Notes: a model not told the origin generated them from the letters alone. Shown: positions 25,802 to 34,338, counted from the first letter of the stretch. The stretch: 64,000 nt of DNA from CAVWTN01 sp963757945 (GCA_963757945.1 CAVWTN010000002.1:2294001-2358000), one strand, 5' to 3'. Program-made: numbers and translations.

Positions 25802-27697
25802 ATGCTGATCGCGCTTTGGCTAGCTCCGTTGATCGGCGCGATTGCGTTGTGGGCTTTCGGGCCGGTGCTTCGCGATAAGGCGGGGTGGCTTGGGTCTGCG
25901 GTGATCGGGTTCTCGTTTGTCGAGGCGTTGGCGCTGTTTGGGGCGGCGAGTGCGGCGCGGGGCGGCGGGGATGCGCATGCGGTGGGGGTGCAGCAGACGC
26001 TGGTGACGTGGGCGCAGGGGTGGCAGTTGGGCCTGTTGCTCGATCCGCTGTCGCTGTTGTGGACGTTGATTATTACCGGTGTCGGGTTTTTGATCCACGT
26101 GTACTCGATTGGGTACATGGATGGGGATAAGGCGGTTGCGCGGTTCTTTGCGTATTTGAACTTCTTCGTGTTCGCGATGCTGACGCTCGTGCTGTCCGAT
26201 AATTTTATTGGGCTGCTCGTGGGGTGGGGGCTCGTGGGGCTGGCCTCGTTCTTCTTGATCGGGTTCTACATCGATCGGCCGAGCGCGGTGGCGGCGGCGA
26301 AGAAGGCGTTCGTCATCAACGTGTTCGGCGACGTCGGGCTGATGTTCGCGATCTTCGTGATCTTCGCGGCGGTCGGGTCGGTGACGTATGCGGATACGTT
26401 CGCGCATGTGGCGCGGTTCGCGCCGTCCGTGCTGTTCTTGGCGTGCTTTGGGATCTTTGTGGCGTGCGCGGCGAAATCGGCGCAGGTGCCGCTGCATACG
26501 TGGCTGCCGGATGCGATGGAGGGGCCGACGCCCGTTTCGGCGCTGATCCATGCGGCGACGATGGTGACGGCGGGCGTGTACTTGATCGCGCGGTGCTGGC
26601 CGATGTTCGATGCTTCGCCGAGCGCGCAGGAGATGGTCGGGATCGTCGGGGCGGTGACGGCGCTGGCGGGGGCGATTCTGGGCGTCGTGCAGTGGGATAT
26701 CAAGCGCATCCTCGCCTATTCGACGATGAGCCAGATCGGGTACATGATCATGGGCGTCGGCGTGGGCGCGTACGAGGCGGGCGTGTTGCATTTCTTCACG
26801 CATGCGTTTTTCAAGGCGCAGCTGTTCCTTGGGGCCGGGATCATCATCCATGCGCTCGGGGACGAGCAGGACGTGCGCAAGATGGGCGGGCTGCGGAAGA
26901 AGCTGCCGTTCGCGTTTCTCGCGATGCTGACGGGGACGCTCGCGATTTGCGGGATTCCGCCGTTCAGCGGGTATTTCAGTAAGGATGCGGTCATCGAGGG
27001 CGCGCTCGCGCATGGGCATCCGGCGCTGTTCGCGATCGGCGTGCTGGTGGCGGGAATCACGGCGTTCTATATGTTCCGCATGATCTTCATCGTGTTCTTT
27101 GGGAGCGACCGGACGGAACCGCACGCGGTGCATCACGGGCATCAGCCGGCGTGGTTGATGCCGCTGCCCGTAGCGCTGTTGATCGTTCCAACGGTCGGGG
27201 CCGGGTGGCTTTCGATCGGGCGCGGGGATAGCGTGTGGGCGCGGTTCCTCGGGCCGGTGTTCGAGGGGGCGAAGGGCCGGTCGGTGGAGATTTCGGACTG
27301 GCGGATCACGGCGCTCGTGTTGGTCGTCGTCATCGCCGGGATCGTGCTTGCGAGTTTGCGGTATGTCACGGGGTCGAGCGTGCGGGCCGACGATCGGGCG
27401 GTGCTCGCGAACGAGGGGCAGCGCGTGCCGGCGGTGCTCGCGAACGCGTATTACGTCGATGCGGCGCTCGATCTGCTGATCGTGCGGCCCGCCCGGGCGA
27501 TCGGCACGGCGTTCGCACGCGTCATCGATCCGAGCGTCATCGATGGGGCCGTCAAGGGCGTGGTCAGCGGTGCGGTCTGGCTGGGGTATGAGTTCAGGAC
27601 GTTGCAGTCGGGACTGTTGCGCGGGTACGCGCTGACGGTCGTGCTGGGCGTCGCGTGCGTGCTCGGCTACTTCGTGTGGATCGGAGTGGCGCGATGA
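25802..27697 (+). CDS. nuoL: NADH-quinone oxidoreductase subunit L, with altered TM5 glutamate
   Basis: A 631-residue antiporter-like subunit of the membrane arm, with the long C-terminal lateral helix. The TM7 region KSAQVPLHTWLPDAMEGPTP and TM12 FSKDAVIEG keep their key lysines. The TM5 motif usually reading GWEGVG or GWELVG reads GWGLVG: residue 143 is Gly (codon GGG, 26228-26230) where complex I normally has an essential Glu (E144 in E. coli). The coding strand is strikingly G-rich with many GGG glycine codons, unlike nuoJ/K. It starts behind AAAGG after the hairpin repeats. Confidence 0.95.
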   Translation: MLIALWLAPLIGAIALWAFGPVLRDKAGWLGSAVIGFSFVEALALFGAASAARGGGDAHAVGVQQTLVTWAQGWQLGLLLDPLSLLWTLIITGVGFLIHVYSIGYMDGDKAVARFFAYLNFFVFAMLTLVLSDNFIGLLVGWGLVGLASFFLIGFYIDRPSAVAAAKKAFVINVFGDVGLMFAIFVIFAAVGSVTYADTFAHVARFAPSVLFLACFGIFVACAAKSAQVPLHTWLPDAMEGPTPVSALIHAATMVTAGVYLIARCWPMFDASPSAQEMVGIVGAVTALAGAILGVVQWDIKRILAYSTMSQIGYMIMGVGVGAYEAGVLHFFTHAFFKAQLFLGAGIIIHALGDEQDVRKMGGLRKKLPFAFLAMLTGTLAICGIPPFSGYFSKDAVIEGALAHGHPALFAIGVLVAGITAFYMFRMIFIVFFGSDRTEPHAVHHGHQPAWLMPLPVALLIVPTVGAGWLSIGRGDSVWARFLGPVFEGAKGRSVEISDWRITALVLVVVIAGIVLASLRYVTGSSVRADDRAVLANEGQRVPAVLANAYYVDAALDLLIVRPARAIGTAFARVIDPSVIDGAVKGVVSGAVWLGYEFRTLQSGLLRGYALTVVLGVACVLGYFVWIGVAR

Positions 27698-29151
27698 TTC
27701 TGGCGCTCGTGCTGCTGCCGATCCTCGCGGGGCTTGGGCTCTATGCGCTTCCGCGCAGCAGCGATGCGGCGGCGAAGTGGAGTGCCGCGGCGATCGCGGC
27801 CGGCGTGTTCGTGCTCACGGCGCTCTCGGGCGACGCGCCGGACGTGGTGATCCCGTGGCTCTCGCGGCCGTTCGTCGCGACGTTCCACTTCGGTCTGGGG
27901 CACGGGCCCTCGTATTGGATCGCACTGCTGCTCGGCTTGACGACGGTCTGCGCGCTGCTCTCCGCGAAGCTGCCGCGCCTGCGCGATTTCAGCGCGCAGA
28001 TGCTGCTCTCGTACGGCGCGATGCTCGGCGTCTTCTTGGCGCGCGATCTGCTGGTGTTCGCGCTGTTCTGGGATCTGATGCTGATCCCGGTGTTCTTGAT
28101 CTTGCTCGAATGGGGCGGCAGCCGCAACAGCGCGAGCGCTTGGCGTTATCTCATTTACAATCTGACGGGCGGGCTCGCGCTGCTGCTGGCGACCGCCGCG
28201 TTCGGCGTCGTGGCGGGCACGACCGACGTGATCGGCAAGGCGCTCGGGCCGGGGCTGCCGGAGATCGGATCCGTTTGGGGGCCGTGGGTCTTCGCGGGCT
28301 TCGCGCTGGCGTTCGCGATCAAGACGCCGGTGTGGCCGTTCCACACGTGGATGCCCGCGACGTATACGGATCTGCCGTCGCCCGCGGTCGCGGTCGTCGG
28401 TGCGGTGCAATCGAAGGCCGGGCTCTACGGCTTCCTCGTCATCGGGCTCACGCTCTTTCCGACGTATTTGCACGCGGCGAGCGGCCTGCTCGTGACGCTC
28501 GGCCTGGTGGGTCTGTTCTACGGCGCGCTGATCGCGCTCGTCACGGACGATGCGAAACTCGTCGTCGGGTATTCGTCGCTCTCGCATCTCGGCTTGATGC
28601 TCATCGCGATTGTGGCGGGCAATCAGCTCGCGCTCGGCGGCGCTCTGGTCTACATCGTCGCGCACGGCCTGTTCACCGCGGGACTGTTCATCGTGCTCGG
28701 CGCGATCGAGCAGCGCGAAGAGACACGCTCGCTCGCGCGGCTCGGCGGGCTCGCGATCGCCAATCCGCGCCTGGGCGGGGCGGTTGCAATCATGACGCTG
28801 GCGGCGCTCGGCCTGCCCGGCCTCGCGGGATTCGCCGGCGAGATCTTGATTCTGACGGGCCTCTACCAAGCGGGGGCCGTGTGGCCCGCGATCCTCGCGC
28901 TCGTTCCCGTCGTGCTCGCGGCCGCTTACATGCTGCGGATCTTCCAAGGGATCATGCACGGCCCGCAGCACGCCGATCTGCCCGTGCGCCGCGATCTGAG
29001 CGCGCTCGAACTTGCGGCGCTCGCGCCGCTCGTCGTCGCGCTCGTACTGCTCGGCGTGAACCCCGGCCCGCTCGCAGGGTCCGTGCCGTCCTCAGGCGCC
29101 GCTTCGCAAAGCGCTGCAGCCGCCGCGCCCGCGAAGGTTGCCGTGAAATGA
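27694..29151 (+). CDS. nuoM: NADH-quinone oxidoreductase subunit M
   Basis: A 485-residue antiporter-like subunit with about 14 helices. The lysines of TM7/TM8 are present (FAIKTPVWPFHTWMP and SKAGLYGF). The TM5 acid is Asp127 (FWDLMLIP), where E. coli NuoM has Glu144 (FWEMMLVP), a conservative change. The C-terminus ends in an Ala/Ser-rich tail. It overlaps nuoL and nuoN by 4 nt each. Confidence 0.96.
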   Translation: MILALVLLPILAGLGLYALPRSSDAAAKWSAAAIAAGVFVLTALSGDAPDVVIPWLSRPFVATFHFGLGHGPSYWIALLLGLTTVCALLSAKLPRLRDFSAQMLLSYGAMLGVFLARDLLVFALFWDLMLIPVFLILLEWGGSRNSASAWRYLIYNLTGGLALLLATAAFGVVAGTTDVIGKALGPGLPEIGSVWGPWVFAGFALAFAIKTPVWPFHTWMPATYTDLPSPAVAVVGAVQSKAGLYGFLVIGLTLFPTYLHAASGLLVTLGLVGLFYGALIALVTDDAKLVVGYSSLSHLGLMLIAIVAGNQLALGGALVYIVAHGLFTAGLFIVLGAIEQREETRSLARLGGLAIANPRLGGAVAIMTLAALGLPGLAGFAGEILILTGLYQAGAVWPAILALVPVVLAAAYMLRIFQGIMHGPQHADLPVRRDLSALELAALAPLVVALVLLGVNPGPLAGSVPSSGAASQSAAAAAPAKVAVK

Positions 29152-30590
29152 CGCAAACGCTCGCGAACCCCTATACGGCAGCCGATTGGGCGCCGCTGAT
29201 TCCGACGTTCGTGGTCGCCGTGGCCGCGCTCGCCGTGCTGCTCGTCGACTTGATCTTGCCCAAACGAACGCGGCGTGCAACCTCGGTCGCGGTGGCGTTG
29301 CTCGGGCTCGTCGCGGCGGGCGTGCTCGCGCTCGGCGGCTGGGGCCAGACTTACGCGGCGTTCGGCGGCGCGTTCATGAGCGGCGGCTTCACGATCGTCT
29401 TCGAAGAGGTTTCGATCGTCTCAGCGCTGTTCACGGTGCTGCTTTCGTATTCGCTCGGTCGCGACGATCAAGCCGGCGGCGCGCTCGCGCTCGTGCTGTT
29501 CGGCGCGTGCGGCGCGATGCTGATGGCGGGGGCCGGGAACCTCATGATGATCTTCCTCGGCCTCGAACTGCTCTCGCTCGCGCTGTATTGCCTGTGCGGC
29601 TTCTCCAAACGCGCGGGCGCGCGCGAATCCGCGCTGAAATATCTGATCCTCTCATCGATGGCATCGGGCTTCTTGCTTTACGGCATGGCGCTGCTCTTCG
29701 GGGCGACCGGGAGCGTCGCGCTTTCGGCGCTGGCGACGCCGCCGGTCGCGAACCTCTGGTATACGATGGGCCTGGGCCTGTTCTTCGTCGGGCTCCTGTT
29801 CAAACTCGGTCTCGTGCCGTTCCACGTCTGGATGCCGGACGTGTACGAAGGCGCGCCGCTCCCCATCACCGCGTTCATGAGCGTCGTGACGAAAGCGGGA
29901 ACGCTCGCGGTGCTCGCGCGGTTGATCTACGTCGCGCTCGACGGCCCGTTGCACGACGAGGTGCTCGTGCCGCTCTGGATCGTCGCGGGGCTCTCGATGA
30001 TCGCCGGCAACGTGGCCGCGCTCGCGCAGCGCGACATGAAACGGCTGCTCGCGTATTCGGGGATCGCGCAGGTCGGCTACATCGTCGCCGCGCTCGCGGG
30101 CACGACGCCGCTCGGCTTGCGCTACGCGATGCTGTATTTGGTCGCGTACACGTTCATGAATCTCGGCGCGTTCGCGGTGATCGCGCTGCTCTCGCGCGAG
30201 CACGACGAAGGCTCGCGCCTGGAAGCGTTCAACGGGCTGGGCTACCGGCGCCCGGTCCTCGCCGCGTGCATGACGTTCTTCCTGCTCGGCCTCGCGGGTT
30301 TGCCGCCGACCTCCGGCTTCACCGCGAAGATCCTGATCCTCGCGACGAACGTCGGCGCGGGCTACGTCTGGCTCGCCGCCCTCTTGATCGCCGGCACCGC
30401 GATCTCCGCATACGCCTATTTCAAGATCGTGCGCGCGATGTTCGCGCGCTCGTTCGGCGCGCCGCTGCAGCACGACGCCGTGCCCGTGAGCCTGCTGCCC
30501 TGGCTCGGCGTGGGCATCGGCGCGCTCGCGACGCTGGTCCTCGGCCTGTACCCCCGCTTTCCGAGCGACATCTTGCCGCTGATCAAGTAG
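29148..30590 (+). CDS. nuoN: NADH-quinone oxidoreductase subunit N
   Basis: A 480-residue antiporter-like subunit. The TM5 glutamate is retained in FLGLELLSLALYCL, and TM7/TM8 carry KLGLVPFHVWMPDVYEGAP and VTKAGT. The ATG overlaps the nuoM stop by 4 nt. It is the final complex I gene; the next gene begins immediately at its stop. Confidence 0.97.
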   Translation: MTQTLANPYTAADWAPLIPTFVVAVAALAVLLVDLILPKRTRRATSVAVALLGLVAAGVLALGGWGQTYAAFGGAFMSGGFTIVFEEVSIVSALFTVLLSYSLGRDDQAGGALALVLFGACGAMLMAGAGNLMMIFLGLELLSLALYCLCGFSKRAGARESALKYLILSSMASGFLLYGMALLFGATGSVALSALATPPVANLWYTMGLGLFFVGLLFKLGLVPFHVWMPDVYEGAPLPITAFMSVVTKAGTLAVLARLIYVALDGPLHDEVLVPLWIVAGLSMIAGNVAALAQRDMKRLLAYSGIAQVGYIVAALAGTTPLGLRYAMLYLVAYTFMNLGAFAVIALLSREHDEGSRLEAFNGLGYRRPVLAACMTFFLLGLAGLPPTSGFTAKILILATNVGAGYVWLAALLIAGTAISAYAYFKIVRAMFARSFGAPLQHDAVPVSLLPWLGVGIGALATLVLGLYPRFPSDILPLIK

Positions 30591-31472
30591 TTGCGGACGC
30601 TCCGCTACCGCTTGTTCCTCCCGACGCCGTTGCGGGAGCGCATGCCGTTGCTCGTCGCCTTGCACGGATGCACGCAGAACGCCGCAGATTTCGAAGCCGG
30701 CACCGCTTTCGATCTGTTCGCGGAACGCGAGGGGTTCGTCGTCGTCTACCCCGAGCAGCCCGGCAGCCGCAATCCCAACCACTGCTGGAACTGGTTCAAT
30801 CCCGAGCACCAATATCGCCGCAGCGGCGAACCGGCGGCGATCCTCGACTTGATCGAAACGCTCGTCGTGCGCTACGCTCTCGACCGCACGCGCATCTTCG
30901 TCACCGGCATCTCCGCGGGCGGCGCGATGGCCGCGATCCTCGCCGAAGCGGCCCCCGACGTCTTCGCCGCCGTCGGCATCATGGCGGGCATGGCGCTGCA
31001 CGCGGCCCGCGATCTCTCGAGCGCCTACCGCGCGATGGCGAACGCCGACCCGCGCGTGCTCCTCCCGCGCGTCGCCCTGGCAGACCGTCGCTTCCACCGC
31101 ATGCGCGCCACGATCTGGGCCGGGACCCGCGACGCCTACGTCTCCCCAACCAACGGCACGGTCCTCGCGCGCCAATTCGCCCGCCTCGCCGGCCTCGACC
31201 GCCCCGCCGACACGATCGACCAACTCCCAAAAGCCGAGATCCTCCGCTGGCACGACGCCGCCGGCACGCTCCGCGTCGAAGAACACCGCCTCACAAACGT
31301 CGGCCACGCCTGGAGCGGCGGAAGCCTGCGCGGCTCGTTCACCGACCCCTGGGGCCCCGACGCCACCGAAGGCATGACCCGTTTCTTCCTCGACACCCGC
31401 GCCTGGTTCGCCCCGCCGAATCCCGGTGAACACAGCCCGTCGCCGTTCGAAGAAGTCGGGCCGCTGCGCTGA
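30591..31472 (+). CDS. PHB-depolymerase-type esterase (LpqC family), cytoplasmic
   Basis: A 293-residue esterase beginning at TTG 30591, the first base after the nuoN stop. The oxyanion motif LHGCTQNAADF, nucleophile elbow GISAGGAMAA and C-terminal His in VGHAWSGG place it in the poly(3-hydroxybutyrate) depolymerase/feruloyl esterase superfamily. It lacks a signal peptide, unlike most extracellular members, so it may act on intracellular polyester or another ester. An alternative start further in cannot be excluded. The 3' third of the coding strand becomes very C-rich (27 C against 14 G in 31201-31260) approaching the second hairpin pair. Confidence 0.85.
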   Translation: MRTLRYRLFLPTPLRERMPLLVALHGCTQNAADFEAGTAFDLFAEREGFVVVYPEQPGSRNPNHCWNWFNPEHQYRRSGEPAAILDLIETLVVRYALDRTRIFVTGISAGGAMAAILAEAAPDVFAAVGIMAGMALHAARDLSSAYRAMANADPRVLLPRVALADRRFHRMRATIWAGTRDAYVSPTNGTVLARQFARLAGLDRPADTIDQLPKAEILRWHDAAGTLRVEEHRLTNVGHAWSGGSLRGSFTDPWGPDATEGMTRFFLDTRAWFAPPNPGEHSPSPFEEVGPLR

Positions 31473-31510
31473 CGAGGTAGCCAGTTCGCAAGCGCTTGAT
31501 CGCGGGGCCC

Positions 31511-31663
31511 GCGTCTGGTGCGGGACGACAGGGGGCCGTGGAACCGCTGAGGATTTTCGCATCCTGCGAAAATCCTCGCTGCACCGCCGCCTCCCTCACG
31601 CCATCCATGGCTTCGGTCGGCGGTCGGAGCTTCCACGGCCCCCTGTCGTCCCGCACCAGACGC
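31511..31663 (+). repeat. Giant hairpin repeat, copy C (left module of pair 2)
   Basis: The outer arms 31511-31543 and 31631-31663 are a perfect 33-bp inverted repeat. The inner hairpin is 31549-31561 and 31565-31577 (13 bp, loop TCC), the same as in copy A, with outer stem GAGGA/TCCTC. Conserved flanks CCGCT before, and GCTGCACCGCCGCC to GGCGGTCGGAGC after, match copies A, B and D. It is preceded by GGGCCC and followed by TA, the same boundaries as copy A. Confidence 0.93.
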
Positions 31664-31786
31664 TACCGGGTCGCAGGAGCACGATCGTCGAGCCGGGTGG
31701 GCTTCACACCGTTACGCGTGGCACCAAATAAGATGCTCCGCGATCGGGCGCTCCGCTATCGGAACTCCCGTTCAAGCTCGCAGGTA

Positions 31787-31938
31787 GCGTGCGGGGCGGG
31801 ACGGCGGGGGGTGGCGGAAGCTCCGACCGCCGCCCGGAGCCAGGACGGCGAGAGGGCGGCGGCGGTGCAGCGCTCGTTTTCGCAGGATGCGAAAACGAGC
31901 AGCGGTTCCGACACCCCCCGCCGTCCCGCCCCGCACGC
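31787..31938 (-). repeat. Giant hairpin repeat, copy D (right module of pair 2, inverted)
   Basis: The outer arms 31787-31819 and 31906-31938 pair at 32 of 33 positions. The inner 13-bp hairpin is 31872-31884 and 31888-31900 with outer stem GCTCG/CGAGC, a third variant of the co-varying five base pairs. On the minus strand it reads in the same order as copies A and C, including GCTGCACCGCCGCCGCCCTC and GGCGGTCGGAGC. It lies 34 nt from the convergent acyl-CoA synthetase stop. Confidence 0.93.
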
Positions 31939-31972
31939 GGGCCCCGCGATCAAGCGCCCGCCGCAGGCCCCG

Positions 31973-33571
31973 TCAGTTGACGCGCTTGTCCTTACCGGCC
32001 CACTCGCGTTCGCGGAGCAGGTACTTCTGAATCTTCCCGGTCGACGTCTTCGGGAGTTCCTCGAACGCGACTTGCTTCGGGGTTTTGAAGCCGGGTAAGA
32101 GCGTGCGGCAATGCGCGATGATCTCTTCGGCGGTGATGGTCGCGCCGGGCTTGGGGACGACGTAGGCTTTCGGGACCTCGCCCCATTTCGGATCCGGCAC
32201 GGCGATGACCGCGCATTCCATGACGGCGGGATGCGTGAGGATCGCTTTTTCGACTTGCTGCGTCGAGATGTTCTCACCGCCTGAGATGATCACGTCCTTC
32301 GAACGATCGAGGATCTCGATGTAGCCGTCCTCGTGCATCGCGCCGATGTCGCCCGAATGGAACCAGCCGCCGGCGAAGGCTTTGGCTGTGCCCTCGGGAT
32401 CGTTGTAGTAGCCTTTCATCACGTTGTTGCCGCGCATCACGATCTCGCCTTGCGTCGTGCCGTCGGCCGGCACGTCGTGCAGTTCGGGATCGACGACGCG
32501 GATCTCGTGCGCGCCGACGGTGATCATCGGAACGCCTTGGCGTGCTTTCAGTCTTGCGCGAGCGGCGGCGTCCAGCGTGTCCCATTGCGATTGCCATTGG
32601 CAGACGGAGATCGGCCCGTACGTTTCGGTGAGGCCGTAAACGTGCGTGATCGTCGCGCCGAGCTCTTCCATTTGCGCGATCGTCGTCGGTGCGGGGGGCG
32701 CGCCTGCAGTCGTGATCGAGACCGGGTGGCTGAAGGGCTGCACGCCCGGATGATTCGCGAGCGAGATGAGAATCGTCGGCGCGCCGCACATGTGCGTGAC
32801 GCCTTCGCGTTCGATCAAATCGAGCACGACCTTCGGGTCGACCTTCGGCAAACACACGTGCGTCGCGCCGGCGGCGGTCACGGCCCACGGGAAACACCAG
32901 CCGTTGCAATGGAACATCGGCAGCGTCCAGAGATACGCGCTCTCCGGGCGCAGATTCGCGTGGTAGATCTCGGAAAGCGCGTTGATCGCAGCGCCGCGGT
33001 GCGTGTACATCACGCCCTTCGGCTGGCCCGTCGTGCCGCTCGTGTAGTTGATCGAGATCGTGGCGTCTTCGTCGGTCACGGGGTTCTCGATGGGCTCGCT
33101 CGACGCGCACGCGAGCGCCGTTTCGAAATCGAGCTCGTCGGCGGCGTTTGGGGCCCCGATGCGCACGCGGCGCACGCCGGGGCCGACTCCGGAGAGCAGC
33201 GGCGCGAACTCCGCGTCATAGAGAATGACGCTCGCGCCGCAGTGCTCGACGATGAAGGAGATCTCCGAGGCGACCAGGCGCGTGTTCAGCGCACAGAGGA
33301 TGCCGCCGGCGAGCGGGACCGCGAAATGCGATTCGAGCAGCGCCGATTCGTTTTTCGCGAGGACCGCGACGCGCTCGCCGTGCGCCACGCCGAGCGACTG
33401 CAGCACGTGCGCGAAGCGGTAGACGCGCTCGAGCATCTGCGGGTAGGTGCGGCGGATCGAGCCGTCGATGACGGCGATCTTCTCGCGGAAAATGTAGGCG
33501 GAGCGCTCGAGGTAGTCCAGAGGCGAGAGCCGCCGCAGATGGATTGAAGCCGGTGAGGCGGTTTCGAGCAT
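31973..33571 (-). CDS. AMP-dependent fatty acyl-CoA synthetase
   Basis: A 532-residue acyl-activating enzyme forming acyl-CoA from a carboxylic acid, ATP and CoA. AMP-binding motifs are complete: YTSGTTGQPKGV, VYGLTETYGP, GWFHSGDIG and the C-terminal lysine motif PKTSTGKIQK. Sequence style is that of medium/short-chain or butyrate-CoA-ligase-like AAE proteins, but chain length is not predictable here. The gene stands alone on the minus strand between the hairpin pair and the surface operon; CGGAG lies shortly before its ATG. Confidence 0.94.
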   Translation of the reverse strand: MLETASPASIHLRRLSPLDYLERSAYIFREKIAVIDGSIRRTYPQMLERVYRFAHVLQSLGVAHGERVAVLAKNESALLESHFAVPLAGGILCALNTRLVASEISFIVEHCGASVILYDAEFAPLLSGVGPGVRRVRIGAPNAADELDFETALACASSEPIENPVTDEDATISINYTSGTTGQPKGVMYTHRGAAINALSEIYHANLRPESAYLWTLPMFHCNGWCFPWAVTAAGATHVCLPKVDPKVVLDLIEREGVTHMCGAPTILISLANHPGVQPFSHPVSITTAGAPPAPTTIAQMEELGATITHVYGLTETYGPISVCQWQSQWDTLDAAARARLKARQGVPMITVGAHEIRVVDPELHDVPADGTTQGEIVMRGNNVMKGYYNDPEGTAKAFAGGWFHSGDIGAMHEDGYIEILDRSKDVIISGGENISTQQVEKAILTHPAVMECAVIAVPDPKWGEVPKAYVVPKPGATITAEEIIAHCRTLLPGFKTPKQVAFEELPKTSTGKIQKYLLREREWAGKDKRVN

Positions 33572-33725
33572 GATGACTCCGCGGTTGGGATGAGCTGTTT
33601 GCGGCGAGATTAGGCTTCCCGTTCGGGCCTTCCCCCGGGAGAGCGTGGGGGGTCGACCACCGAGGCGAACCTAGCGAACGCAATCTTAACGCTTGAGCCG
33701 AGCGCAGCGGCGGGGGCTACCTAAA

Positions 33726-33739
33726 GTGAGCTATCTCAC
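33726..33739. promoter_or_regulatory. Dyad GTGAG-CTAT-CTCAC ahead of the surface operon
   Basis: A perfect 5-bp dyad with a 4-nt centre sits 58 nt before the first gene of the DUF11 operon, in a 225-nt divergent intergenic region (33572-33796). It is short, so an operator role is only a suggestion. I could not place convincing -35/-10 boxes nearby. Confidence 0.3.
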
Positions 33740-33796
33740 CTGCCGATTGTGATTCTTGAGACAGTTCGCCCTCGGTCCGCCCTTTTGAGAGGAAGT

Positions 33797-34288
33797 ATGT
33801 TGCGTTCTCGCGTTGCGAGCGTTATAACGCTTGCCCTAGTTTTCTTATGCTCCGGGCTCGCTCTTGCGAAGCCGGTCGTCGACCTGCGCCTGCAAGGGGT
33901 GCTGGTCGAGAGGGCGGCGAGCGGCGTCGAAACGACGACGCCGGTCGCGAACGTCGCGTTGAAGCCGGGCGAGACCGTCCGCTATACGATCGTCGCCACG
34001 AACCGCGGCAGCGACCCGGCGCTCGGCCTGCGGCCGTCCGCGAAGGTCCCTGCGGGGACGGCATATGAGGCCGGCAGCGCTGCCGCAAGCGGTGCCGCTC
34101 GCGTCGAGTTCTCGCTTGACGGCGGCCAGACGTGGTCCGCTGCTCCAAAAGTCAAAGTCCAGACGCCGGCCGGCGTCGTCGAGAAGAACGCCGATCCGGG
34201 GCTCTATACGAACCTGCGCTGGATCGTCGCGAAGCCGCTCGATCCTAAGTCCACGCTCACCTACTCCTATCAGGTTCGCGTCAAGTGA
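33797..34288 (+). CDS. Small secreted DUF11-like protein, first gene of surface operon
   Basis: A 163-residue exported protein. ATG 33797 follows GAGAGGA by a few nt, and a clean signal peptide ends at LALA/KP (about residue 24). The mature part is a single beta-sandwich of the DUF11/conserved-repeat type (KPGETVRYTIVATNRGSDP, then TYSYQVRVK at the very C-terminus). Its last strand matches the C-termini of three other proteins in the operon. It could be a subunit or chaperone-like partner of the larger repeat proteins; the function is unknown. Confidence 0.8.
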   Translation: MLRSRVASVITLALVFLCSGLALAKPVVDLRLQGVLVERAASGVETTTPVANVALKPGETVRYTIVATNRGSDPALGLRPSAKVPAGTAYEAGSAAASGAARVEFSLDGGQTWSAAPKVKVQTPAGVVEKNADPGLYTNLRWIVAKPLDPKSTLTYSYQVRVK

Positions 34289-34338
34289 ACCGCGATGTTT
34301 TTCGTGCCTCGCGCACGCACACGGAGGGACCTCACACC

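Larger units (their letters stand above)
31492..31957. mobile_element. Composite inverted hairpin pair (modules C and D) with 22-bp ends
   Basis: Identical 22-bp sequences lie in inverted orientation at 31492-31513 and 31936-31957, enclosing modules C and D as a symmetrical unit of 466 bp. There is no transposase or coding sequence inside, so if mobile it would be non-autonomous, like a BIME or MITE. The ends contain the GGGCCC that also precedes module A. The 123-nt central spacer (31664-31786) shows no gene or RNA that I recognise. Confidence 0.6.

Noticed and set aside
25197..26118. Open frames of about 200 codons on both strands across the nuoK-nuoL gap
   Set aside because: They run through the palindromic arms, have repetitive composition with no recognisable domain, and exist on both strands because hairpin arms are GC-only and stop-poor.
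25257..31957. CRISPR array
   Set aside because: The repeats are four copies in two inverted pairs with long internal structure, not short direct repeats with unique spacers, and no cas genes are present.
25201..31972. Insertion sequence with its own transposase
   Set aside because: No transposase, DDE or Y1/HUH motif occurs in the gaps or neighbouring genes; any mobility would need an outside enzyme.
31339..32277. Frames of 100-200 codons across the second hairpin pair
   Set aside because: Same reason: they follow inverted repeats and overlap the ends of well-supported genes.
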